Shown here: positions 58,186-64,000 of the stretch, piece by piece | How positions within the stretch are numbered: the first letter of the stretch is position 1 | How the letters are laid out: every line of letters begins with the position of its first letter | NCBI RefSeq assembly: GCF_028475105.1 | Contig: NZ_CP116936.1 | Coordinates: 1,054,001-1,118,000 of the forward strand | DNA length: 64,000 nucleotides | Direction of reading: 5' to 3' | Source of the DNA: Micromonospora sp. LH3U1 | GTDB taxonomy: Bacteria; Actinomycetota; Actinomycetes; Mycobacteriales; Micromonosporaceae | Notes under the pieces: model-generated | What the model was told of the DNA's origin: nothing | Seen by the model: only the letters and a program-made list of their open reading frames with translations | The model's database searches: none | Position numbers and translations under genes: made by a program

Positions 58186-58216
58186 CCGCCGGCGGCGTGC
58201 GTGGCGCCGCCGGCGG
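58186..58216 (+). terminator. Terminator hairpin after pruA
   Basis: A perfect 12-bp stem, CCGCCGGCGGCG with CGCCGCCGGCGG, and a seven-base loop lie 11 bases after the pruA stop. Confidence 0.75.
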
Positions 58217-58348
58217 TCGGCCGAATGCCGCACCCATCGATAGTCCTCAACGGACAGTCTGCCGCCGACAGTGCACTTAGGAAGTCCTGTCGGGTGGCAA
58301 ACTGGCAAATCCTGGACGCCGGGTGCGCAAAGTGGCAGCGTAGTGGGC

Positions 58349-58864
58349 ATGGCGGATTCCGGAGTCAACCCTACGGCGGCGGCCCTGCTCGGGCTCCTCC
58401 ACGAGGGCCCGATGACAGGCGGTCAGTTGATGGCCGCCGCTGAGCGCCGTCTGGCGCCGTACTGGTCGATGACCCGCAGTCAGGTCTACCGCGAGTTGCC
58501 GGTGCTGGCCGAGCGAGGTTTCGTGCGGCTCGGCAAGCCGGGGCCGCGAATGAGCCAGCCGTATGCGCTCACCGCCAGTGGGAAACGGATATTCTCCCGC
58601 TGGCTGGCCGAGAATCCGGGGCGGGACACCATCCGCAACCCGATAGCGCTCCGGATGGCCTTCGGCAACCTGCACTCCGCCAGCCAGCTGAAGGGCCTGT
58701 ACGCCTCGGCCAACGAATACCACACCGAGGCCCTCGCCCAGGTCCGGGAGCAGGTCAAGAACGCCAAACGGGACGGCGAGACGTACGACGCCAGCGCGCT
58801 GGAGTTCGCGGTTGCCTATCACCGGGCGGCCCTGTCGTGGTTGAAGACCGCCCCCGTCGGGTGA
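58349..58864 (+). CDS. PadR-family transcriptional regulator
   Basis: A 171-residue regulator. The N-terminal winged helix (1-85) has AALLGLLHEGPMTGGQLM and MTRSQVYRELPVLAERGFV, and a C-terminal helical dimerisation region (about 100-170) follows, as in the Vir_Reg/PadR group. PadR proteins repress stress or detoxification genes until a small ligand binds. The leader contains direct repeats (TGGCAAACTGGCAAAT at about 58296), a possible own operator. The target gene is unclear; pruA upstream is one candidate. Confidence 0.85.
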   Translation: MADSGVNPTAAALLGLLHEGPMTGGQLMAAAERRLAPYWSMTRSQVYRELPVLAERGFVRLGKPGPRMSQPYALTASGKRIFSRWLAENPGRDTIRNPIALRMAFGNLHSASQLKGLYASANEYHTEALAQVREQVKNAKRDGETYDASALEFAVAYHRAALSWLKTAPVG

Positions 58865-58914
58865 TGATCGGCGGGTTCGCGCATACGCGACGAGCTGAGC
58901 TGCCTGCGGCACAG

Positions 58915-58920
58915 TACGCT
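58915..58920 (+). promoter_or_regulatory. Candidate -10 box for leaderless prfB
   Basis: TACGCT ends eight bases before the prfB GTG (58929). There is no Shine-Dalgarno in between. The same hexamer precedes the GTG genes at 19318 and 63144. Confidence 0.5.
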
Positions 58921-58928
58921 TATCTGTC

Positions 58929-60050
58929 GTGACCGCTGCCGATTACGCCGAACAGCTCAAGGAACTCGACGCGACCCTGCGAAACATCGAGGCCGTCCTC
59001 AACCTCGACCGGCTCCACGAGGACAAGGCCCGCCTTGAGCAGGAGGCTTCCGCCCCCGACCTGTGGGACGACCAGGCCAAGGCTCAGCAGGTGACCTCGC
59101 AGCTGTCGTACGTCAACGGCGAGATCAGCAAGCTGGGCAGCCTCCGTTCCGGCCTCGACGACGCCCAGGTGCTGCTGGAGCTGGCCGAGGCCGAAGCCGA
59201 CCCGGGCGTGTTGACCGAGGTCGAGTCGGAGATCACCGGGCTGACCAAGGCCATCCAGGAGATGGAGGTCCGCACCCTGCTCTCCGGCGAGTACGACTCC
59301 CGGGAGGCGCTCGTCGCCATCCGGGCCGGAGCCGGTGGCGTGGACGCGGCGGACTTCGCCGAGATGCTGCTGCGGATGTACCTGCGCTGGGCGGAGCGGC
59401 ACGGCTACCCGACCGAGGTCTACGAGACCTCGTACGCCGAGGAGGCGGGCCTGAAGTCCGCCACCTTCGCCGTCAAGGTGCCCTACGCGTACGGCACGCT
59501 CAGCGTCGAGTCGGGCACCCACCGGCTGGTCCGGATCAGCCCGTTCGACAACCAGGGCCGCCGGCAGACCAGCTTCGCGGGCGTGGAGGTCCTGCCGGTC
59601 ACCGAGCAGACCGACCACATCGACATCCCGGAGAACGAGATGCGGGTCGACGTCTACCGCTCCTCGGGCCCCGGCGGGCAGAGCGTCAACACCACCGACT
59701 CGGCGGTGCGGCTCACCCACATCCCGACGGGCATCGTGGTGACCTGCCAGAACGAGAAGTCCCAACTGCAGAACAAGGCCTCCGCCATGCGGGTGCTCCA
59801 GGCCCGGCTGCTGGAGCGCAAGCGCCAGGAGGAGCAGGCCAAGCTGGAGGGGCTCAAGGAGAACGCCGCCGGCTCGTGGGGTGACCAGATGCGCTCCTAC
59901 GTCCTGCACCCGTATCAGATGGTGAAGGATCTCCGAACCGAGCAGGAGACCGGCAATCCGACCGCGGTCTTCGACGGCGAGTTGGACGGTTTCATCGAGG
60001 CTGGCATCCGTTGGCGTAAGCAGCGGCAACTCGCCGGCGACGGTGCGTGA
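58929..60050 (+). CDS. prfB: Peptide chain release factor 2
   Basis: A 373-residue factor that reads UGA and UAA stop codons and releases the finished protein. The codon-reading tripeptide SPF is in [10 protein letters not shown] and the catalytic GGQ in [13 protein letters not shown]. The gene is read through in one frame with no internal UGA, so the autoregulatory +1 frameshift known from many bacteria is absent, as expected in actinobacteria. It heads the conserved prfB-ftsE-ftsX-smpB-ssrA order. Confidence 0.96.
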   Translation: MTAADYAEQLKELDATLRNIEAVLNLDRLHEDKARLEQEASAPDLWDDQAKAQQVTSQLSYVNGEISKLGSLRSGLDDAQVLLELAEAEADPGVLTEVESEITGLTKAIQEMEVRTLLSGEYDSREALVAIRAGAGGVDAADFAEMLLRMYLRWAERHGYPTEVYETSYAEEAGLKSATFAVKVPYAYGTLSVESGTHRLVRISPFDNQGRRQTSFAGVEVLPVTEQTDHIDIPENEMRVDVYRSSGPGGQSVNTTDSAVRLTHIPTGIVVTCQNEKSQLQNKASAMRVLQARLLERKRQEEQAKLEGLKENAAGSWGDQMRSYVLHPYQMVKDLRTEQETGNPTAVFDGELDGFIEAGIRWRKQRQLAGDGA

Positions 60051-60132
60051 CGACACGCGGGCGGAGCGCGTCATCGATCTCCAGGTAGAGGCCTGATTCG
60101 ACGACTCGCGCCGGTTCTGCGGGGCGTGGGGC

Positions 60133-60160
60133 TTGGCTCAGTTGTTACACCGCGTAGACT
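60133..60160 (+). promoter_or_regulatory. Candidate ftsE promoter (TTGGCT-16-TAGACT)
   Basis: TTGGCT (60133-60138) and TAGACT (60155-60160) are separated by 16 bases; the -10 ends eight bases before the ftsE GTG. This is the best-formed of the leaderless-type promoters in the window. Confidence 0.55.
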
Positions 60161-60168
60161 CACCACCC

Positions 60169-60849
60169 GTGATTCAGCTTGAGCAAGTGACGAAGACGTA
60201 CCCGAAGGCGTCCCGGCCTTCGCTCGACAACGTGTCCGTCTCGATCGAGAAGGGCGAGTTCGTCTTCTTCATCGGTCCATCCGGCTCCGGCAAGTCCACA
60301 ATCATCAAGATGCTGCTGCACGAGGTGGCCCCCAACAAGGGGCGCGTCGTCGTCAACGGCAAGGACGTCACGTCGATGCGCTCCTGGAAGCGACCCCACT
60401 TCCGGCGCTCGATCGGCTGTGTCTTCCAGGACTTCCGGCTGCTGCCGAACCGCACCGCCTACGAGAACGTGGCGTTCGCCCTCGAGGTGATCGGCAAGAC
60501 CAAGGCGGTTGCCCGCCGGGTCGTGCCGGAGGTGCTGGAACTGGTCGGGCTCGGTGGCAAGGAGCACCGCTACCCGCACGAGCTCTCCGGTGGTGAGCAG
60601 CAGCGGGTCGCCGTCGCCCGGGCGTTCGTGAACCGTCCGCTGATCCTGCTGGCGGACGAGCCCACGGGAAACCTGGACCCGGACACCTCGATTGAGATCA
60701 TGCGCCTGCTGGACCGGATCAACCGCACCGGCACGACCGTCGTGATGGTCACCCACGACTCCAACATCGTGAACCAGATGCGCCGCCGCGTCGTCGAGAT
60801 CGAGAGCGGTCGCGTCGTGCGTGACCAGGCCCGCGGCGTCTACGGGTGA
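60169..60849 (+). CDS. ftsE: FtsE cell-division ABC ATPase
   Basis: A 226-residue ATPase that with FtsX activates peptidoglycan hydrolases at the septum. Walker A is GPSGSGKST (36-44), the signature [15 protein letters not shown], Walker [14 protein letters not shown] and the switch histidine [11 protein letters not shown] 60169 starts the protein right at the first conserved strand ([12 protein letters not shown]) as in mycobacterial FtsE; an upstream in-frame start would lie in the promoter. Confidence 0.95.
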   Translation: MIQLEQVTKTYPKASRPSLDNVSVSIEKGEFVFFIGPSGSGKSTIIKMLLHEVAPNKGRVVVNGKDVTSMRSWKRPHFRRSIGCVFQDFRLLPNRTAYENVAFALEVIGKTKAVARRVVPEVLELVGLGGKEHRYPHELSGGEQQRVAVARAFVNRPLILLADEPTGNLDPDTSIEIMRLLDRINRTGTTVVMVTHDSNIVNQMRRRVVEIESGRVVRDQARGVYG

Positions 60850-60916
60850 GCCGGCTCTCCACCCCTGCGCAGCCTGACGACGAACTCTTCATGCCGGAGA
60901 CCCGGAGGAAATCCCG

Positions 60917-61792
60917 ATGCGCGTGAAATACGTCCTGTCCGAGGTACTGGTCGGACTGTGGCGCAACGTGACCATGTCCATCGCGATGATCATCACGATG
61001 GCGGTCTCGCTGACCATGCTCGGTGCCAGCGGTCTCATGTACCGCCAGGTCGACGACATGAAGGTCACCTACTACAAGAACATTCAGGTCTCGATCTTCT
61101 TGAGCCAGGAGGTGGGCGAGCAGGAGCGCACCGACCTGCAGACCAAGCTCGACGCCGACCCCCTGGTCAAGGACGTCCTCTACGTCAACAAGGACGAGGC
61201 GTACAAGCGCTTCAAGGAGATGTACCAGGACGCGCCGGACCTGGTGAACGCGGTCAAGCCGGACCAACTGCCCGAGTCTTTTCGCATCACGCTGAACAAC
61301 CCGGAGCAGTACAAGAACATCTACGACCAGTACAAGGACACCGCGGGCGTCGACGAGATCATCGATCAGAGTCGACTGCTCGACAAGATCTTCAACATCC
61401 TCACCTCGATCCAGAACATCGCCCTGGCTGCCGCCATCGTGATGGCGGTCGCCGCACTGCTGCTGGTGGCGAACACCATTCAGGTCGCCGCGTACAGCAA
61501 GCGGCGTGAGGTGGCGGTCATGAAGCTGGTCGGCGCGTCCAACTGGTTCATCCAGGCGCCGTTCGTGCTGGAGGCCGTGGTGGCCGGCCTGATCGGCTCG
61601 CTGCTCGGCCTGGTCGCCCTGGTCGCGGCGAAGTATCTGCTCTTCGACGGGTCGTTGAGCGCGTTGCAGGGTCTGCTCTCGCCGATCAGTTGGGGCGACA
61701 TCCTGTTCATCTTCCCGCTGATGGCCGGCGTCGGTGGTCTGGTCAGCGCGGGCACCGCCTGGATCACCCTGCGCTTCTACCTGCGGGTCTAG
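60917..61792 (+). CDS. ftsX: FtsX cell-division membrane protein
   Basis: A 291-residue protein with four membrane helices. TM1 is near residues 15-40, followed by a large extracellular loop (about 45-165) that binds hydrolase partners. TM2 is near 170-195 (ALAAAIVMAVAALLLVANTI), then TM3 and TM4 towards the end. The cytoplasmic AAYSKRREVAVMKLVGAS after TM2 contacts FtsE. ATG 60917 follows GGAGGAA. Confidence 0.94.
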   Translation: MRVKYVLSEVLVGLWRNVTMSIAMIITMAVSLTMLGASGLMYRQVDDMKVTYYKNIQVSIFLSQEVGEQERTDLQTKLDADPLVKDVLYVNKDEAYKRFKEMYQDAPDLVNAVKPDQLPESFRITLNNPEQYKNIYDQYKDTAGVDEIIDQSRLLDKIFNILTSIQNIALAAAIVMAVAALLLVANTIQVAAYSKRREVAVMKLVGASNWFIQAPFVLEAVVAGLIGSLLGLVALVAAKYLLFDGSLSALQGLLSPISWGDILFIFPLMAGVGGLVSAGTAWITLRFYLRV

Positions 61793-61823
61793 GCACCGTA
61801 CGGGTCGTCCCGTGGTCTCCCGA

Positions 61824-61864
61824 GGACCCTCCCGCCGCCGGAAATAAACGGCGCGGGAGGGTCC
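61824..61864 (+). terminator. Terminator hairpin after ftsX
   Basis: GGACCCTCCCG pairs with CGGGAGGGTCC, extended by CGCC/GGCG pairs near the loop (GAAATAAA), then TTGTCATT. It separates ftsEX from smpB. Confidence 0.8.
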
Positions 61865-61940
61865 TTGTCATTCAGGTAGCATGATCGGTTGTCCGGTCGG
61901 GGTGTGCCCGGCCACGGACGTACGGGAGGGGGTGGCACCG

Positions 61941-62420
61941 ATGCCACGGGAAAAGGGGCGCAAGGTGGTCGCCTCCAACAAGAAGGCGCGCCACGACTAC
62001 GCGATCCTCGACACGTACGAGGCGGGCATGGCGTTGACCGGCACCGAGGTCAAGTCGCTACGGGCCGGGCGAGCGTCGCTGGTCGACGCGTTCGCTCAGG
62101 AGCGCGACGGCGAGTTGTTCCTGCACTCCATGCACATCCCGGAATACACCCAGGGCACCTGGACCAACCACGAGCCCCGGCGTACGCGCAAGCTGCTGCT
62201 CAATCGGGGCGAGATCGACCGGCTGCTCGGCAAGACCCGTGAGGGCGGTCTGACCATCGTTCCGTTGCAGGTCTACTTCTCCGACGGCTGGGCCAAGGTC
62301 GAGATCGCCCTGGCCAAGGGCAAGAAGTCGTACGACAAGCGTCAGGACCTCGCCAAGCGGGACGCGGACCGGGAGATCGCCCGGGTGTCCGGTCGACGCG
62401 GCAAGGGCATGGACGACTAA
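61941..62420 (+). CDS. smpB: SmpB tmRNA-binding protein
   Basis: A 159-residue protein that loads tmRNA on stalled ribosomes. The barrel contains [21 protein letters not shown] and [18 protein letters not shown], and the basic C-terminal tail [21 protein letters not shown] enters the mRNA channel. ATG 61941 is preceded by GGGAGGGGG; the frame upstream is open but lacks family similarity. ssrA, its RNA partner, begins 105 bases later. Confidence 0.96.
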   Translation: MPREKGRKVVASNKKARHDYAILDTYEAGMALTGTEVKSLRAGRASLVDAFAQERDGELFLHSMHIPEYTQGTWTNHEPRRTRKLLLNRGEIDRLLGKTREGGLTIVPLQVYFSDGWAKVEIALAKGKKSYDKRQDLAKRDADREIARVSGRRGKGMDD

Positions 62421-62525
62421 GTCATCCCGTTTGTCCGGATCGGGCGCGTCAGCCCGGGGCTCGGGATGAAAGCTGTTGCGGCAGGCGTTAGTCTTGTCAG
62501 TGCCGCCACATCAGCGGCCTGTCGA

Positions 62526-62901
62526 GGGGGTGACTGGTTTCGACTTCGTACGCAGCGACAGGGGAAGCGAGCCGAGGAAGCCGACGTCGTCTCGAGAATC
62601 GGTCGTCGGAAACTTATAAGCGCCAAGAACAATCGCGCTGACTTCGCTCTCGCCGCCTGAGGCGAGTAGCTAAGTCTGTCGGCCTGGGAACGCCTTCGTC
62701 CCAGTAGCCGGCATCAGCTAGGAGGCTGGCCAATCGGACCCGGTCGCGGGGTCCGTGCGGCGAGATTAATCAGCGACTGGGCCCGTCACACCAACTTGCT
62801 CGCGTGAGCGGTGGGGCCGAGTAGAGGCACAGCGAGCTGCGCTCGGAGAAGCCCTGACAAAACGGCGAAGGACCCGGGTTCGATTCCCGGCACCTCCACC
62901 A
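62526..62901 (+). ncRNA. ssrA: Transfer-messenger RNA (tmRNA)
   Basis: About 376 nt. The 5' end GGGGGTGACTGGTTTCGAC and the 3' end TTCGATTCCCGGCACCTCCA plus CCA form the tRNA-like part. GGGGGTG pairs with CACCTCC (one G-T), the T-loop TTCGATTC is present and CCA is encoded. The tag frame starts at GCC 62622 and encodes AKNNRADFALAA, ending at TGA 62660. The ALAA end marks tagged proteins for ClpXP and related proteases. Pseudoknot-forming sequence lies on both sides of the tag. Confidence 0.96.
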
Positions 62902-62906
62902 CCTCG

Positions 62907-62944
62907 AACGAAGCGCCCCGGCCCACCAGCCGGGGCGCTTCGTT
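62907..62944 (+). terminator. ssrA terminator
   Basis: A perfect 16-bp stem, AACGAAGCGCCCCGGC with GCCGGGGCGCTTCGTT, and a six-base loop begin five bases after the tmRNA CCA end. Confidence 0.9.
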
Positions 62945-63130
62945 GTGTGCGGGGCCTCGTACCCGTACTCCCTCCCGCACCGGTCCTCCCGCGGCTGCCG
63001 AGCCGGGCGGGCCGACGGCCGAGGACGGCGGCTTCCCCTCGCCGCCGCAAGAGCCCTCGGTGGTCGCTGAGAGCCGCCTGCGGCACCTCATCGCCGGGTG
63101 CGCGGGACGCTGCTGGCGGTCTGGCTCGCC

Positions 63131-63136
63131 TACGCT
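63131..63136 (+). promoter_or_regulatory. Candidate -10 box of the gene at 63144
   Basis: TACGCT ends seven bases before GTG 63144 with no Shine-Dalgarno between, the same layout as prfB. Confidence 0.45.
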
Positions 63137-63143
63137 GCCCCCT

Positions 63144-63815
63144 GTGAGCAACCAGGAGCTGCGCCTGTCGGTCGGCGCGTCACCCGGCCAGCGCGTCGTG
63201 GCGGTGCTGTTCGGCGTCTTCATCGCGACCGTTGGTGCGGCGTTCGTGGCGCTGCCCCTGATCGCCGGCGGGCTGCTGCGCGGGCTGACCGGCCCGGGTG
63301 ACTCGTTCCCCTCCTATGAGGAGGCTCGCGACCTGCCGCCAGGAATGCTGCCGCCGGAGCTACGGGACGGCTGGGGCCAGCCCGGCCCCGGTCCGTTCAT
63401 CGGGCTGTGCGGCCTGCCATTCGTCCTGCTCGGCGTCTACCTCGTGCTGCAGGTGCTCCGCACGGCCGCCTGGCTGGACGGAAGCCGGGCGCGGGTACGG
63501 GGTGCGTTGCGTACCCGCACCGTCGACCTCGCCACGGCCCGGATCGACGCCGGCGCGGTGTCGTATCGCGAGGCGGGGGACGACTCTCCGGCGCGTGGAC
63601 AGCGGGTGCCGATCATCATCGCGACCGACCAGGAGAGTGGGCGGCGGGTCACCATCCCGTTACGTGGCATTGGCCTGCACAGCCTGCCCCCGTCCGAGCT
63701 GCGGGCGCTGGCCGACGCGATCACCACAGGCCGACCGGTCGGCGGGCGGGACGGTGACGCGCACGCCGTCGCCGCCCAACTGCACCGCCTGGCGGAGCAC
63801 CCGCTGGGCATCTGA
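63144..63815 (+). CDS. Two-helix membrane protein of unknown function
   Basis: A 223-residue protein. TM1 is about residues 15-40 (VVAVLFGVFIATVGAAFVAL), followed by an outside loop rich in Pro/Gly/acidic residues. TM2 is about 90-112 (FIGLCGLPFVLLGVYLVLQV) and a cytoplasmic domain of about 110 residues contains RVPIIIATDQESGRRVTIPL. No family is recognised. The GTG start is chosen because the frame upstream runs through the ssrA terminator and tRNA-like part. Confidence 0.75.
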   Translation: MSNQELRLSVGASPGQRVVAVLFGVFIATVGAAFVALPLIAGGLLRGLTGPGDSFPSYEEARDLPPGMLPPELRDGWGQPGPGPFIGLCGLPFVLLGVYLVLQVLRTAAWLDGSRARVRGALRTRTVDLATARIDAGAVSYREAGDDSPARGQRVPIIIATDQESGRRVTIPLRGIGLHSLPPSELRALADAITTGRPVGGRDGDAHAVAAQLHRLAEHPLGI

Positions 63816-63947
63816 TCGGGCGGTCCAGTGGGGTCTGCGAGGCTATTGGGGCTATTGGGGCAGATGAGGCTGGTTCCGGCCCTGGACAGAGCGGGCGCGC
63901 AGGCTCACCATCGCGGTATGGGGTAGCAGCGCAGCGCGGGAGGTGCC

Positions 63948-64000
63948 ATGGTCGCCGGTCCGGTCCAGCAGCCGTCACTCGTCGTCCGGCCGAGCGCCGC
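63948..64000 (+). CDS. Start of a gene cut by the window edge
   Basis: ATG 63948 follows GGGAGG at good spacing, and the frame stays open to the window end (MVAGPVQQPSLVVRPSA). Too little is visible to name it. The stretch 63816-63947 holds a direct repeat GGCTATTGG twice and no gene. Confidence 0.5.
   Translation, partial: MVAGPVQQPSLVVRPSA

Noticed and set aside
58929..60050. Programmed frameshift in prfB
   Set aside because: The gene is a single uninterrupted frame with no in-frame UGA near codon 25.

Overview
The window comes from a high-GC actinomycete, most probably a Micromonospora or close relative (Micromonosporaceae). This rests on the strong G/C bias at third codon positions, many GTG starts, the mtrA-mtrB-lpqB-comF-hpf-secA order typical of actinobacteria, a DmdR/IdeR-type iron box, and a 12-residue tmRNA tag ending in ALAA. 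The species is inferred, not proven. Coding is dense. The left half (about 0-30 kb) is accessory in character and the right half (about 30-64 kb) is largely conserved core.

0-5.3 kb: a polyamine-type ABC importer (potA cut by the window edge, potB, potC) runs with start/stop overlaps into an FAD amine oxidase and a saccharopine-dehydrogenase-like reductase. Later genes fit the same theme: a GabT aminotransferase and a gamma-aminobutyraldehyde-type dehydrogenase (16.4-19.2 kb, minus strand), with a further aldehyde dehydrogenase diverging from them. 5.5-10.9 kb: a membrane-anchored G5/excalibur protein; an AbiEi/DUF559 nuclease-like gene bracketed by two copies of one palindrome and preceded by two DnaA boxes; then an acetaldehyde dehydrogenase / DUF779 pair with its GAF-domain regulator.

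11.0-16.4 kb: a VanR/VanS-like two-component system is followed by an overlapping set of three genes: a serine/threonine dehydratase-racemase-family PLP enzyme, a D-Ala-D-X ligase and a VanX-type dipeptidase. Next comes a secreted protein with two RlpA-like domains. It looks like a vancomycin-resistance operon in which the vanH position is occupied by a PLP amino-acid enzyme, and it is the leading candidate for an undescribed system.

20.8-28.3 kb: a polymorphic-toxin / type VII secretion island. On the minus strand lies a fusion of an Imm35-like region, a YwqJ-like deaminase and a SUKH-3-like domain. On the plus strand are a YbaB-like protein, a WXG100-like protein, a 1443-residue effector with a papain-fold (Tox-PL) domain and a RelA/SpoT-like domain, a likely immunity protein and a helical-repeat protein. 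GC content falls over the last toxin domain and the immunity gene.

28.4-64 kb: endonuclease V; mannose metabolism (manB, a Trm112-like protein, a SIS isomerase, manA) with a cation-efflux transporter; ahcY; the efeUOB iron importer behind an iron box; mtrAB-lpqB-comF-hpf; two tandem-GNAT proteins; secA; an Rv3235-like protein; a small HTH protein; pruA; a PadR regulator; prfB; ftsE-ftsX; smpB; the ssrA tmRNA; and two further genes at the edge. Several core genes (prfB, ftsE, mtrB) have no Shine-Dalgarno and a TAnnnT hexamer 7-9 bases before a GTG start, as expected of leaderless transcripts. At least three families of GATC-ended palindromes lie in the intergenic spaces.
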